Shown: positions 26,237 to 36,198, counted from the stretch's first letter. The stretch: DNA of 64,000 bases from Rhodopseudomonas palustris (GCF_003031265.1 NZ_CP019966.1:1984001-2048000); one strand, 5' to 3'. Numbers and translations: made by a program. The notes: generated by a model not told the origin, from the letters alone.

Positions 26237-28537
26237 GTGAGCAACTTCAAGGCCAGCAACAATCGTTTGTATCTGGGCGTCGCGACCGGCGTGCTGACGC
26301 TGTGCGCGGCTGGCCTCGCGCCATCCTCGGCGCCTGCCCAGGAGTCCGAAGCGCGCGTGTTGCCGCCGGTCTCGGTCGACGCCCCGCAGCAGCGCACACG
26401 GTCTGCCACACGCGCCGCGCAGCCACGCGCCACGCCGCAGCGCGCCGCGCGGGTCGCGCCGCGCCGCGCCGCCGAGCCGGTGCCGCCTCCGGCCGCGCCG
26501 CCGACCACGATGGGCTCGACCCGCACCATCGGCGCACCGGCGCCGGCCTATGCGGGCGGCCAGGTGGCGCAGGGCGGCACGCTCGGCCTGCTCGGCTCGA
26601 CCAGCGTGATGAACACGCCGTTCTCGACCGTCAACTTCACCTCGCAATTGATCGAGAACCAGCAGGCGCGCACCGCCGCCGACACGTTGGTCAACGACTC
26701 GTCGGTGCGGCTTTCGACCGGCAGCGACGGATTCGACGACACTTTCATTATCCGCGGCTTCGAGGTCAGGGCGACCGACGTCGGCCTCAACGGTCTGTAT
26801 GGCCTCGCGTCGTCGCAGCGCGTTCCGGCCCAGATCATCGAGCGGATCGAGTTGCTCAAGGGTCCAGGCGCGCTGATCAACGGCATCGCCCCGAGCGGAG
26901 CCGTCGGCGGCGGCATCAATATCGTCACCAAGCGTGCTACTGACGAGCCGTTCTCGCGACTGACGCCGTTCTTCATGAGCGCGGCGAATTACGGACTGCA
27001 TCTCGAGACCAGCCAGCGGTTCGGCGCCAACAAGGAGTGGGGCGTTCGCTTCAACGGCGTTGGTCGTAACGGTGAAGCCTCGATCAGAGACGGAAATTTC
27101 CAGTCGGGTCTGGGTGCGGTGGCGATCGACTATCGCGGCGATCGGCTTCGCTGGACGCTCGATCTATTCTCGCAAAACGACAACACCGACAACTTCCGCC
27201 CGCAGATCGGCCTGCTGCCGACCGCCACTGCGATTCCGGCGCCGCCTGATGCACGCAGCAACTGGTATCCCGACACGAGGCTGCGCCAGAAGGACAACAC
27301 GGCCGCAACCGCTTTGGAATACGACCTGACCAACTGGCTGACCGCCTATGCGGGCGTTGGCTATCGTGATGGCTCGAACTACCAGACCTTCCCGCGCTCG
27401 GCGACGGCGGTGGATGCGCTCGGCAATTTCAACGTCCAGAATACGTATTACGATTCTTACACCAAGACCGTCAGCGGCAATGTCGGCTTCCGTTCGCGGT
27501 TCGACACCGGCTTCATCGGCCACAAGCTCAACGTCGCCTACACCGGGTTCTTCCAGGAGAGCGGAAACGCCTACATCACGGGCGGCACCACCGCGTCCAA
27601 TATCTACAACCCGGCGCCGCTGCCGGCGGTGACGTCGGACCGCTACGCGCCGCGGCACGCCTCCGACAGCACGCTGACCAGCGTCGCGGTGGTCGACACC
27701 ATGTCGTTCCTGAACGAGTCGGTGCTGCTGACGCTCGGCGGCCGTCATCAGATGGTGAAGCAGGAGAGTTACGCTACAATCGGCACCAACATCGGCGCGT
27801 TGACCTCGACCTACGACGCCAGCGCCACGACACCGCTCGCCGGTATCGTCGTCAAGCCGTGGACGAACGTGTCGCTATATGCCAACTACGCCGAGGGTCT
27901 CACGCGCGGCACCATCGTCGGCGGCAACTTCTCGAACGCTGGCACGATCCTGGCGCCGTACAAGTCGAAGCAACAGGAGGCCGGCGTCAAGGTCGACTGG
28001 GGCACCATCACCACCACCGCAGCGGTGTTCCAGATCGCCCGTCCGAGCCTGATCACCACGGCCGCCAATGCGCAGGCCTACGACGGCGAGCAGCGCAACA
28101 GAGGCTTGGAGCTGAACCTCTATGGCCTGATCCTGCCCGGGCTGCGCGGCATGGCGAGTGCGACGTTCATCAACCCCGAACTGACCAATCCGACTGACCC
28201 GACGCAGCGTGGCAATGCCGCGGCTGGCGTACCCGACAGGACGTTCTCCGCTGGGCTCGACTGGGATACGCCATGGGTCCGCGGGCTCGCGCTTAACGGT
28301 CGAGTGATCCACACCGGCAGCGCCTATCTCACCACGGCCAACACGCTGAGCTTCCCGGGCTGGACCCGTCTCGACATCGGCGCGCGCTACACCACGACGG
28401 CACTCACCGGAAAGCCGGTCACCTTCCGCGCCAATATCGAGAACGTCACCGGCGAAACCTATTGGCTCACCACCGGCACCTACGTCACCGTGGGTGCGCC
28501 GCGCACCTATCTGCTCTCGGCGGCATTCGATTTCTGA
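26237..28537 (+). CDS. TonB-dependent siderophore receptor (766 aa)
   Basis: Outer-membrane receptor importing ferric siderophores with energy from TonB-ExbBD. I take the GTG at 26237 (VSNFKASNNRLYLGVATGVL) with GGGGG upstream; it gives a proper signal peptide ending APAQ. A frame further upstream has only Pro/His-rich leader sequence. A long Ala/Arg/Pro linker precedes the plug (DGFDDTFIIRGFEVRATDVG, then ELLKGPGALINGIAPSGAVG with NIVTKR), which is the FhuA/FoxA-like TIGR01783 pattern. The barrel ends in Phe (LLSAAFDF). It heads an iron operon with DUF4198, DUF3649, PepSY and DUF3325 genes. Confidence 0.92.
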   Translation: MSNFKASNNRLYLGVATGVLTLCAAGLAPSSAPAQESEARVLPPVSVDAPQQRTRSATRAAQPRATPQRAARVAPRRAAEPVPPPAAPPTTMGSTRTIGAPAPAYAGGQVAQGGTLGLLGSTSVMNTPFSTVNFTSQLIENQQARTAADTLVNDSSVRLSTGSDGFDDTFIIRGFEVRATDVGLNGLYGLASSQRVPAQIIERIELLKGPGALINGIAPSGAVGGGINIVTKRATDEPFSRLTPFFMSAANYGLHLETSQRFGANKEWGVRFNGVGRNGEASIRDGNFQSGLGAVAIDYRGDRLRWTLDLFSQNDNTDNFRPQIGLLPTATAIPAPPDARSNWYPDTRLRQKDNTAATALEYDLTNWLTAYAGVGYRDGSNYQTFPRSATAVDALGNFNVQNTYYDSYTKTVSGNVGFRSRFDTGFIGHKLNVAYTGFFQESGNAYITGGTTASNIYNPAPLPAVTSDRYAPRHASDSTLTSVAVVDTMSFLNESVLLTLGGRHQMVKQESYATIGTNIGALTSTYDASATTPLAGIVVKPWTNVSLYANYAEGLTRGTIVGGNFSNAGTILAPYKSKQQEAGVKVDWGTITTTAAVFQIARPSLITTAANAQAYDGEQRNRGLELNLYGLILPGLRGMASATFINPELTNPTDPTQRGNAAAGVPDRTFSAGLDWDTPWVRGLALNGRVIHTGSAYLTTANTLSFPGWTRLDIGARYTTTALTGKPVTFRANIENVTGETYWLTTGTYVTVGAPRTYLLSAAFDF

Positions 28538-28567
28538 TCGAACGCGCGCAGCGCACGCAACGACTTC

Positions 28568-28591
28568 ATGCCCGGCCTAGGTGCCGGGCAT
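28568..28591. repeat. Short REP-like hairpin
   Basis: ATGCCCGGC (28568-28576) pairs with GCCGGGCAT (28583-28591). Nearly the same palindrome (ATGCCCGGC...GCCGGGCAT) recurs at 62119-62141. It lies between the receptor gene and the DUF4198 gene and may tune expression of the downstream genes. Confidence 0.6.
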
Positions 28592-28649
28592 CCACGTGTC
28601 GGAGGCTTGTCGTCCGGCACGCGATCTTCAAGCCAACAAGGAGCACGAC

Positions 28650-29384
28650 ATGAACAAGCTCTCTCTCGCGATCGTTGCGCTGCTCGGCGCCGCCGCGCCT
28701 GCGCAGGCGCATCAGATCTGGATCGAGCAGGCGGACGGCCAGACGGTGGTTCGGTTCGGCGAGTTCGGCGAAAACCTGCGCGAAGCCTCGCCCGGGCTGC
28801 TCGATAAATTCGGCAAGGTCACCGGCACGCTGCTGTCTGCCAAGGGTGAGCAGAAGGCGGAGGCGAGCAAGACCGCCAGCGGGTTCAAGCTGCCGTTCGC
28901 CGCTGCGGCCGGTGACAGCATCGTGGCCGAGGACGCGAACTATCCGCTGTACACCTGGAAACAGCAGGATAAGGACGTGCGGAATTGGTTCTATCCGGCG
29001 GCGCGGCTGATCACTGGCTTTGCCGCGCAGCAGCCGAAGCTGGTGCTCGACCTGGTGCCGACCGGGCAGCCTGGCCAGTTCAAGCTGGTGTTCAAGGATC
29101 AGCCGAAGCCGAAGACCAAGGTCACGCTGACGACGCAGTCGGGCTGGGCCAAGGAAGCGCACACCGACGCGCAGGGGCTGGTCAGCTTCGACATGCCGTG
29201 GAAAGGCGTTTACGTCGCCGAAGTCAGCCTCAACGACAAAACCGCTGGCGAGCGTACCGGTGCCAAGGGTTCGGAGCCCTATGATGCGGTGAGCTACGCC
29301 ACCACCGTCACTTACGAGAAGGCCGACGGCCTTCCGCCGCTTCCGCCCGGTCCGCCGGCGACGCCGGCCGCGCCGAGCAAATGA
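28650..29384 (+). CDS. Periplasmic DUF4198 protein of the iron operon (244 aa)
   Basis: The ATG at 28650 is preceded by AAGGAG and opens a signal peptide (MNKLSLAIVALLGAAAPAQA) cleaved before HQIWIEQ. An N-terminal His directly after the cleavage site is typical of DUF4198 proteins, which are found in nickel, cobalt and iron uptake operons. The C-terminal half is an Ig-like domain (PKPKTKVTLTTQSGWAKEAH) ending in a Pro-rich tail. It probably binds metal or metal chelate in the periplasm. The next gene overlaps it as ATGA. Confidence 0.85.
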   Translation: MNKLSLAIVALLGAAAPAQAHQIWIEQADGQTVVRFGEFGENLREASPGLLDKFGKVTGTLLSAKGEQKAEASKTASGFKLPFAAAAGDSIVAEDANYPLYTWKQQDKDVRNWFYPAARLITGFAAQQPKLVLDLVPTGQPGQFKLVFKDQPKPKTKVTLTTQSGWAKEAHTDAQGLVSFDMPWKGVYVAEVSLNDKTAGERTGAKGSEPYDAVSYATTVTYEKADGLPPLPPGPPATPAAPSK

Positions 29385-29662
29385 CCACGCGGGTGCACCG
29401 CGCGCGGACAATCGGTCCGCTGATCGCGCGGATCGTCGCGGCGGCGGCCGGCGGCTACGGGATCGCGGCGCTGTTCAGCGTCGCAGTGCTGGCGCTGCCG
29501 ATCAGTAAGCCGCAAGCGGTGCTGACCGGCCAATTGGCAAGCTTCGCGGTGTGTACGGCCGTGGTGATCTGGGTGTTCGCGGCGCGGAGCGCGCTGAGAG
29601 CTTGGATCGGCTTAGCCGTCGTCGCCGCGGTGCTGGCGCCGCTGGCATGGTTTGCTTCCTGA
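29381..29662 (+). CDS. DUF3649-like membrane protein (93 aa)
   Basis: Three hydrophobic helices fill most of the protein (IARIVAAAAGGYGIAALFSV, VLTGQLASFAVCTAVVIWVF and AWIGLAVVAAVLAPLAWFAS). Its start overlaps the DUF4198 stop as ATGA. Small proteins of this size and position, which I link to DUF3649, travel with PepSY and DUF3325 genes in iron uptake operons. Its exact function is unknown; an inner-membrane partner of the PepSY protein is likely. Confidence 0.82.
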   Translation: MTTRVHRARTIGPLIARIVAAAAGGYGIAALFSVAVLALPISKPQAVLTGQLASFAVCTAVVIWVFAARSALRAWIGLAVVAAVLAPLAWFAS

Positions 29663-29675
29663 TGGGGCGCATCGC

Positions 29676-31298
29676 GTGACCAAGCATGATCGACAAGCCG
29701 CCCATCGCGGCATTCGGCAGAGCATGTCGGGCTTGCACACCTGGACCGGGCTGCTGCTCGGCTGGGTGCTGTATGCGATGTTCCTCACCGGCACCGTGTC
29801 GTTCTTCAAGGAGGAGCTGTCGCAGTGGATGCGGCCGGAGTTGCCGCGCGTGACGCAGGCGCTGGACCCGGCCATGGTGGCGCAGCGCGTCGCCGACGAG
29901 ATCGGCCGGATCGCGCCCAGCGCGACGCAGTGGAGCATCAAGCTTCCAGATGATCGTAGCAACAGCGTCTATGCGTTCTGGCGGCTTCCCGTCGCGCAGG
30001 ATGCGCGTGGCTTCGGAGAAGGGCACTTCGATCCGGTGACCGGCCGTCAGGTCGAAGCTCGGGGGACGCTCGGCGGCGACTTTTTCTATCGTTTCCACTT
30101 TCAGTTCTATTACATGTCGCCGTTTTGGGGACGGCTGCTCGCCGGTCTCGCGGCGATGTTCATGCTGATCGCGATCGTCGCCGGCGTGATCACCCACAAG
30201 AAGATTTTCACCGACTTTTTCACCTTCCGCTGGGGCAAGGGCCAGCGCTCCTGGCTCGACGCGCATAATGCGTTGTCGGTGTTCGGCCTGCCGTTTCATG
30301 TGATGATCACCTACACCGGGCTGGTGACGCTGATGGCGCTGTACGTGCCATGGGGCGAGCGCGCCGCCATCAAGACGCCGGCCGAGCGCCAGCAGTTGAT
30401 GGCGGAGCTCAATGCCTTCATTCCGCCCGGCAAACCCGCCGCAGACGCGGCGCCGCTCGGCTCGATCGAAGCGATGGTGCGGCAGGCGCAGGTGCGCTGG
30501 GGCACGTCCGATGTCGGGCGCGTCAACGCCGCCAATCCGGGCAACGGAGCAGCCCGTATCGCGGTGACCCGCGGCGATGCCGGACGCGTCTCGATGAGTC
30601 CCGACTACCTGGAATTCGACGGCGTCACCGGCAAATTAGTCTCCGTGCATGATCGCGTCGGTGCGGCGGCCGAAACCCGCGGCGTGCTCTACGCGCTGCA
30701 CATCGGACGGTTCAGCGACCTCGAGACCCGGTGGCTGTACTTCATCGTCAGCTTCATGGGCACCGCGATGGTCGGGACCGGCCTGGTGATGTGGACGGTG
30801 AAGCGGCGGCAGAAGCTGCCTGATCCGGAGCGGCCGTATTTTGGATTTCGCCTGGTCGAGCGGCTCAACATCGCCAGCATCGCAGGCCTCTCGATCGCCA
30901 TGACGGCGTTCCTGTGGGCGAACCGGCTGTTGCCGACCGCGATGGCCGATCGGGCGTTCTGGGAAATCCATGTGTTCTTTATCGTCTGGGGGATGACCTT
31001 GCTCCACGCACTGCTGCGGCCGGCGCGAGCGGCTTGGGTCCAGCAGCTGTGGGCGGCCGCTGCGTTGTTGGCGTTGATCCCGGTGCTCAACGCTATGACG
31101 ACCCAGCGTCCGCTGTGGCACAGCTTCGCGGTCGGCGATTGGGTGTTCGTCGGCACCGACCTGATGTGCTGGACGCTGGCGCTGCTGCACGCCGTGCTGG
31201 CGATCCGCACCGCGCGGCACGGCGCGCGGATTCGCACGCCGCGCAGTTTAGCGAAGCGCGACGCGCTGCCAACGATGTCGGGCGAGGCGGCGACATGA
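29676..31298 (+). CDS. PepSY-associated transmembrane protein (540 aa)
   Basis: Inner-membrane protein of the PepSY_TM family, with the first helix after a short N-terminus (SGLHTWTGLLLGWVLYAMFL) and further helices near RLLAGLAAMFMLIAIVAGVI, MITYTGLVTLMALYVPW and WLYFIVSFMGTAMVGTGLVM. Conserved His residues in or near the helices (LHTW, FHFQFYY, DAHNALSVFGLPFHV) suggest heme binding, as proposed for siderophore-iron reductases of this group. The GTG at 29676 with a GATGGGGCG leader is the best start. Probably reduces or releases iron from imported siderophores; this is inferred from family and operon. Confidence 0.88.
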   Translation: MTKHDRQAAHRGIRQSMSGLHTWTGLLLGWVLYAMFLTGTVSFFKEELSQWMRPELPRVTQALDPAMVAQRVADEIGRIAPSATQWSIKLPDDRSNSVYAFWRLPVAQDARGFGEGHFDPVTGRQVEARGTLGGDFFYRFHFQFYYMSPFWGRLLAGLAAMFMLIAIVAGVITHKKIFTDFFTFRWGKGQRSWLDAHNALSVFGLPFHVMITYTGLVTLMALYVPWGERAAIKTPAERQQLMAELNAFIPPGKPAADAAPLGSIEAMVRQAQVRWGTSDVGRVNAANPGNGAARIAVTRGDAGRVSMSPDYLEFDGVTGKLVSVHDRVGAAAETRGVLYALHIGRFSDLETRWLYFIVSFMGTAMVGTGLVMWTVKRRQKLPDPERPYFGFRLVERLNIASIAGLSIAMTAFLWANRLLPTAMADRAFWEIHVFFIVWGMTLLHALLRPARAAWVQQLWAAAALLALIPVLNAMTTQRPLWHSFAVGDWVFVGTDLMCWTLALLHAVLAIRTARHGARIRTPRSLAKRDALPTMSGEAAT

Positions 31299-31582
31299 GC
31301 CACGCGCTCGCTCAAGCCCTGTGTCTGTTGGGCTTCACTGCGCTCGCATTCGCCACGCGCCGGCCTCAGCACGAGATCCTGCGTCGCTCGCTGCGGCGTC
31401 CGGTGGTGATCGCCCTGCGCGCGATCGGCGCTTGTTTGCTGACGCTCGCTCTCGCCGTGCTCGTCGGTGTATCCGGCTGGGGCTTCGGTCTGGTCAAATT
31501 CAGCGGCCACACCACGCTGGCGGCCGCTCTGGTGTACTGTGCGCTGATCGGCTACGGCCGCCGGGTCGGATTGCGCCAGTGA
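31295..31582 (+). CDS. DUF3325-like membrane protein (95 aa)
   Basis: The ATG overlaps the stop of the PepSY gene as ATGA (31295-31298). The protein has three hydrophobic segments (LCLLGFTALAFA, LRAIGACLLTLALAVLVGVS and AAALVYCALIGYG) and a basic loop. I associate this pattern and position with DUF3325, a frequent last member of the TonB receptor/DUF4198/DUF3649/PepSY operon. The individual role is unknown. Confidence 0.82.
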   Translation: MSHALAQALCLLGFTALAFATRRPQHEILRRSLRRPVVIALRAIGACLLTLALAVLVGVSGWGFGLVKFSGHTTLAAALVYCALIGYGRRVGLRQ

Positions 31583-31622
31583 GCCCGCGACTCCGCCCCC
31601 CTTCGCTCGCGGCCGCCGGCGC

Positions 31623-33677
31623 CTAGGCCGAACGTACCGAGCCTAGGAAGTCGGCGACTTCCCGCCGCAGCACGTTGCTGTCGTTCGCCAGCGACTGCGC
31701 CGCAGCGAACACTTCGCGCGAGGCGCTTTCGACATGTTCGGCGCCGCGCTGCACCTGTTCGATGCTGGTCGCGACATGGACGGTCTCGCTCGCAGCTTTC
31801 GCCACGTGGTCCGACATGGTCCGCGTCTCCAGGCCCTGCGTCTCGATCGCGGCCGAAATGGTCGCGATCGTTTCCGAGACCCGTTCGATCAGGCCGACGA
31901 TCTGGTCGATCGAGCCGGCCGACGAACGTGTCGCTTGCTGGATATCCACGACCTGCCGCTGAATATCGTGCGTCGCCTTGGCGGTCTGCTCGGCAAGGTC
32001 TTTGACTTCGAAGGCGACCACGGCGAAGCCGCGCCCCGCGTCGCCAGCCCGTGCGGCTTCGATGGTGGCGTTCAGGGCGAGCAGATTGGTCTGGCGGGCG
32101 ATGGTCTGGATCATCCCGACGATATCGCCGATGCGATCGCCGGCGCGTGCGAGCTGCAGCACGTGCTCGCTGGTTTGCCGTGTTTGCCGCACGGCTGCGG
32201 CCGTCATCGTCGTCGACTCCTCGATCCGCCGGCCGATGTCGTCGACCGAGGCGAGGAGTTGCTCGGCCGACGCCGCAACTGTGCCGACACAGGCGCTCAC
32301 CTCGGACGAGACCGACGCTGTCGCAATCGTGAGCTGGCGTGACGTCTCGGCGGTGTGGGTGAGCGAGCCCGCCGATGACTCAAGCGAGCTCGACGCCAGA
32401 AACACGGTTTCGATTACCTTGCCGACCGCGACCTCGAAGCCGTCGGCGAGCTTGTGCATGCCGTCCCTGCGGCGCTCGGCCTCGATCTGCTGCTGCGCGA
32501 TCTTAGCTTCAGCCTCTTCGCGCGCGGCGCGCTGCGACGCTGCCTTGAAGGCTTCGACGGCGCGCGCCATCTCGCCGATCTCGTCGCGCCGCTCCAGTCC
32601 CGGCAGCACCGCGTCGAAATCCCCAGCGGCGAGCCGCTGCATGGCCGCGGTAGTCCGCGTCACCGAGCCGGCGATGCGTTGACCGACCAGGCGAGCGAGT
32701 GTCGCCACGCCCAAGGTGACGCCGCCGATGATCCAGTTGAGCAGTTTTCGGACTTGGGCCGCGCTCGATTGGGAAGCCCGATAGCGCGCCTCTGCGCTCG
32801 TCATCAGCGCGTCCAGCGTCGGCCGGGTGCGGGCGAACACCGAACCGAAGTCTTCGATCTCTTCGTTCAGACTCTGTTGGCTGACCATGAAAGCGAGGAA
32901 GCTCGATTTGTAGCCGCCGATCAGCGTCGTCAGCTCCTTCTTCTGGTCGGCGGCAAGATCGCTCTTGGCCAGCGCGCCAGCGAAATCGGAGGCGCGTTCG
33001 ATCAGATCGTCCCCGTCCTTCTCGCGGCCCTTCTGGATGAAATCCTTCTCCAGGCGACGCATCGTCAGCATCAGCACCGACAGGCGGGGATCGTCGATCT
33101 CAGCCAGCTTTGCTTCGAGCCGCCTGGTCGCTTCCCGCAGCTTGCCCTGCAATCCGTCCTGCTCGGTGAGACCGAGCACGCGTTTGGCCGACAGCAGATT
33201 CTGGAAACGGGTGAGATAGAGATTGAGGCCCGTAAGCAGTGCCGTCGATTGCTTCGCCGCCGCGTCGCTGTCGGTTCGGCCGAGCCTCTGCTCGATGTCC
33301 TGCAGCCGGTGTTTGGCCGCCGTCGCGACCGCCTCGTGCTTTGCGATCAGCTTGTCGTCCGACGTGCGCAGGAATTCGTTGGCGATCAATCCCGCCTGCA
33401 GGTAGTCGGCCGACAGCTGCATGACGTCAAAGCGCAGCGCCACGCTGGCTTCCGATCTGCGCTCCGCCTCGGCTGCCTCTCTCAGCCCGAGCAGGCAGGC
33501 GGAGCCGACCAGGGCTACGCCGATCAAACCGAGCACTGCGATCTTGAAGCGGAGACCGATCTTGATGCGGTTGAACGGAGATTTCAGAACGTGTTTCGAA
33601 GCGGAATACAACTGACGCATCGGGTGACCGAGGTTGGTGACAGTTTTGCGAAGGTTATTTTGTTCGCGAGTCGCCAT
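31623..33677 (-). CDS. Methyl-accepting chemotaxis protein with helical sensor domain (684 aa)
   Basis: Chemoreceptor with a first membrane span ([20 protein letters not shown], about residues 45-64), a periplasmic domain of about 250 residues that is almost entirely helical (HBM/four-helix style, repeated LxxxLxxxL patterns), a second span ([20 protein letters not shown]), HAMP, and the conserved tip ([20 protein letters not shown]). The start at 33677 lacks a clear ribosome-binding site. A start at 33620 ([11 protein letters not shown]) is equally possible. No chemotaxis genes are nearby. Together with the receptor at 2205-4271 it points to a broad sensory range. Confidence 0.92.
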   Translation of the reverse strand: MATREQNNLRKTVTNLGHPMRQLYSASKHVLKSPFNRIKIGLRFKIAVLGLIGVALVGSACLLGLREAAEAERRSEASVALRFDVMQLSADYLQAGLIANEFLRTSDDKLIAKHEAVATAAKHRLQDIEQRLGRTDSDAAAKQSTALLTGLNLYLTRFQNLLSAKRVLGLTEQDGLQGKLREATRRLEAKLAEIDDPRLSVLMLTMRRLEKDFIQKGREKDGDDLIERASDFAGALAKSDLAADQKKELTTLIGGYKSSFLAFMVSQQSLNEEIEDFGSVFARTRPTLDALMTSAEARYRASQSSAAQVRKLLNWIIGGVTLGVATLARLVGQRIAGSVTRTTAAMQRLAAGDFDAVLPGLERRDEIGEMARAVEAFKAASQRAAREEAEAKIAQQQIEAERRRDGMHKLADGFEVAVGKVIETVFLASSSLESSAGSLTHTAETSRQLTIATASVSSEVSACVGTVAASAEQLLASVDDIGRRIEESTTMTAAAVRQTRQTSEHVLQLARAGDRIGDIVGMIQTIARQTNLLALNATIEAARAGDAGRGFAVVAFEVKDLAEQTAKATHDIQRQVVDIQQATRSSAGSIDQIVGLIERVSETIATISAAIETQGLETRTMSDHVAKAASETVHVATSIEQVQRGAEHVESASREVFAAAQSLANDSNVLRREVADFLGSVRSA

Positions 33678-33890
33678 CTGTTAGTTGGCGGCGGCGCACC
33701 CATGGACGGCAGAGACCAACATTCGGTAAATCTACGAGGTGGAATTTTCAGAAGCAGAGATATCTTTCGGGGAGCGATTACTTGCGCGCGCGGCGCGGCG
33801 TTGATGAGCGCGATGGTGGTGATGAAAATCGCGGCGTAATAATTACGTCACAAATCGATGTCGGCGGCCGAAGGCCGCGTGCCGACGCAA

Positions 33891-33918
33891 AAACGCCGCC
33901 CGGAATTGGGCGGCGTTT
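33891..33918. terminator. Bidirectional terminator-like hairpin
   Basis: AAACGCCGCC (33891-33900) pairs perfectly with GGCGGCGTTT (33909-33918) around CGGAATTG. The A-tract before it and T-tract after it make it usable in both directions. It sits in the 400-base gap between the chemoreceptor and the class II aldolase gene, both on the minus strand. Confidence 0.65.
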
Positions 33919-33990
33919 GAATTCCAATAGCGTAGAGGGTGATGCGGAGAGGATAGCATCGCCTTTGCAGATTTCAACCGCGAGTTCAGC

Positions 33991-34072
33991 CGTCATTGCG
34001 AGGAGCGAAGCGACGAAGCAATCAGCTCGGTGTGCTGAGCCTCTGGATCGCTTCGCTGCGCTGGCGATGACA
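33991..34072. repeat. REP-like palindromic element
   Basis: CGTCATTGCGAGGAGCGAAG at the left is mirrored by CTTCGCTGCGCTGGCGATGA at the right, with a centre containing GTGCTGAGC. This ATTGCGAGGAGCGAAGCGAC-type element is a very common intergenic repeat in alphaproteobacteria. Nothing coding is seen in the gap. Confidence 0.7.
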
Positions 34073-34084
34073 GCGTTGGCCCGC

Positions 34085-34867
34085 TCAGCTCCGATAGCTC
34101 GGATCGATGCGGTCGAGTTTGCGCAGCAGCGGCGGCCACACCAGCTTGGTGGAGCGCAGCTCCATCGCGTCGCGATTGGCGATCAGGCCGTGGTTCTTGT
34201 CGATCACCATCTGCTCGAGCGGGTACGCCGTCGGGCCGAGCATCTTGGTGCGGACCTGCATCGTGCAGGAGCGCTCGAGATGATACATCCGCTCGAACGC
34301 GGAGGCGACAGTGCGGCCCACGGTCAGCGTGCCATGATTGCGCAGCAGCATGTGGTTCTTGTCGCCGAGATCGCGCTGCAGCCGGGGCCGCTCGTCGTGA
34401 TCGAGCGCGACGCCTTCATAGTCGTGATAGGCGAGGTCGCCGGTGACGAAATGCGCGGTCTGGTTGATCGGCAGCAGGCCGTCCATGCAGCTCGCCACCG
34501 CGGTGCCGTCCGGGGTGTGCAGGTGGATGACGCAGCCGGCGTCCTCGCGGACCTCATGGATCGCCGAATGGATGGTGAAGCCGGCCGGGTTGATCTTGTA
34601 CGGGCTCTCGGTGAGCTGGTTGCCGTCGAGATCGACCTTCACCAGGCTCGAGGCGGTGATCTCGTCGAACATCAGCCCGTAGGGATTGATCAGGAAGTGA
34701 TGCTCGGGGCCGGGCACCCGGGCCGAAATGTGGGTGTCGACCAGATCGTCCCAGCCGTACAGCGCGACCAGGCGATAACAGGCGGCGAGGTTGACCCGCT
34801 GCTCCCACTCGGCCTCGGTCATGTCGGAGGGGACTTCTCTCAGGCGTGCGGCTTCGGCTGGGGACAT
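34085..34867 (-). CDS. Class II aldolase/adducin-family protein (260 aa)
   Basis: Zinc-dependent class II aldolase fold (fuculose-phosphate aldolase superfamily). The zinc His pair and surrounding segment are present (GCVIHLHTPDGTAVAS, HxH), a third His is in MLLRNHGTLTVG, and the N-terminal GWDDLVDTHISARVPGPEHHF matches the family. The usual catalytic acid cannot be assigned confidently. Many members with this length act on unknown sugar or keto acids. Standing alone, it gives no clue to substrate. Confidence 0.88.
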   Translation of the reverse strand: MSPAEAARLREVPSDMTEAEWEQRVNLAACYRLVALYGWDDLVDTHISARVPGPEHHFLINPYGLMFDEITASSLVKVDLDGNQLTESPYKINPAGFTIHSAIHEVREDAGCVIHLHTPDGTAVASCMDGLLPINQTAHFVTGDLAYHDYEGVALDHDERPRLQRDLGDKNHMLLRNHGTLTVGRTVASAFERMYHLERSCTMQVRTKMLGPTAYPLEQMVIDKNHGLIANRDAMELRSTKLVWPPLLRKLDRIDPSYRS

Positions 34868-35133
34868 GCGCTTCCTCTTCGGTGTGGGCGCCGTTGCCCG
34901 GCGCGTTGACTTGGCGGAAGCCTAGTGCTGCGAATGTCTTGCAGCAAGCGCCGACCGGAGCGCAGCAGGCATGTGGCGGGGCGGTGCCCCAATCCCGCCG
35001 GGAAAGCGGCAGGGTCCGCAACCGCGGCGCCAACAAGTTGTTCGCAAAGGCCTGAGGCGATTGCCGATCTAGGACGGATGACGCTATCGTAACGCGGGCT
35101 ACCGAGGCGCTCCGCCCCGGAGTGGAGTACAGC

Positions 35134-36012
35134 ATGATATTGCTTCTGGTCGCCGGCATCGTCTTCCTGCTGGCCGGAGCGGCGTCGATCATCGTCGGCG
35201 TCCCGGTCAAGGAATTCAGCTTCGGCAACACGTTGATCCTGTCCGGCGTGATCGGCTTCTGCACTGGCGCGCTGCTGCTCGGCCTGTCGGCGGTGATCCG
35301 TGAGCTGCGGTCGATCGGCGCCGGCCTCGGCACCGAGGACATCGAGACCAGCGTCACCCGGGCTCCGGAGCGGACCGCGTTTCCCCAACCGCCGGCTGCG
35401 GGCGCCGACAGTGATGCCCTGTTCCCCGGCGACCGGTCGGAGCCGTCCGCGCCGCCTCAGCCGCTCTCGCCCGCTGCCGAGCCCGCAGGCGTGATGCCCT
35501 GGCAGGAGGAGGCCGCAGCGCGCGACCGGCTGCGCCAGCGGGCTGCGGCGCCGCTCGAGATCAAGCCACCACCGCCACCGCCTTCTGCGCCGCTCGACAC
35601 GTCGTCGCCCGAGCCCGAGGACGAGCAGACGCCGCCGAAGCGGCGCAATTTGTTGTTCGCCTCGTCCCGCCGCGAGCGGGAGCGCGCGGCCCAGGCCGGC
35701 GGCGAGGCGCCGTCCGGCGACCTGTTGGGAGGCTCAGCACGCAATTTCGAGGATGCCTGGCCGCGCAAGCGGTCCGCAGCGGCGGCTGGTGACGAGACGC
35801 CGTCGCCGCCGGAACGGTCCGGCCTGCTGGAGCCGACGCCGGCTCCGCGCAGTGAGGAGATGCAGCAGGTCACCGTGCTGAAATCCGGCGTGGTCGATGG
35901 CATGGCGTATTCGCTGTATTCCGACGGTTCGATCGAGGCGCAGATGCCGGAAGGCATGATGCGGTTCGAGTCGATCGATGAACTGCGCGAGCATCTCGAA
36001 CAGCGCAGCTAA
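35134..36012 (+). CDS. Membrane-anchored protein with long disordered linker (292 aa)
   Basis: Two membrane helices at the N-terminus (MILLLVAGIVFLLAGAASII and FGNTLILSGVIGFCTGALLL) are followed by about 190 residues of Pro/Ala/Glu/Arg-rich, probably disordered sequence. A small conserved C-terminal domain follows (VTVLKSGVVDGMAYSLYSDG, then MRFESIDELREHLEQRS). The ATG at 35134 has GGAGTGGAG upstream; a GTG at 35122 is in frame. The family occurs in Bradyrhizobium and Rhodopseudomonas, and I cannot name a function. The DELREHL tail is reminiscent of membrane-tethered adaptors. Confidence 0.72.
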   Translation: MILLLVAGIVFLLAGAASIIVGVPVKEFSFGNTLILSGVIGFCTGALLLGLSAVIRELRSIGAGLGTEDIETSVTRAPERTAFPQPPAAGADSDALFPGDRSEPSAPPQPLSPAAEPAGVMPWQEEAAARDRLRQRAAAPLEIKPPPPPPSAPLDTSSPEPEDEQTPPKRRNLLFASSRRERERAAQAGGEAPSGDLLGGSARNFEDAWPRKRSAAAAGDETPSPPERSGLLEPTPAPRSEEMQQVTVLKSGVVDGMAYSLYSDGSIEAQMPEGMMRFESIDELREHLEQRS

Positions 36013-36198
36013 GGCGCAGGTTCGTCTGTTGGTCTACCTTGCTGGACTGCACCACCCTAAATAGACTTCGGTATTGGCAAGGTTAGATTCGCCGCGGGGC
36101 GGCGATCTGCAAAATACCACCGAGTATCCCGACAATTTGACCAACGCGCCCGCGGCCTGCCGCGCGGCGCGTTTCGAACCGATGACGAAGGACGGCCG

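Noticed and set aside
34975..35055. Structured GC-rich leader resembling a cobalamin riboswitch (GGGAAAGCGG, GGTCCGCAACCG)
   Set aside because: The conserved B12-box order and paired elements are missing, and neither neighbouring gene relates to cobalamin.
34868..35133. Possible short gene upstream of the membrane-linker protein
   Set aside because: The only frame (about 34846-35055) has no ribosome-binding site, no similarity to known proteins and composition like non-coding DNA.
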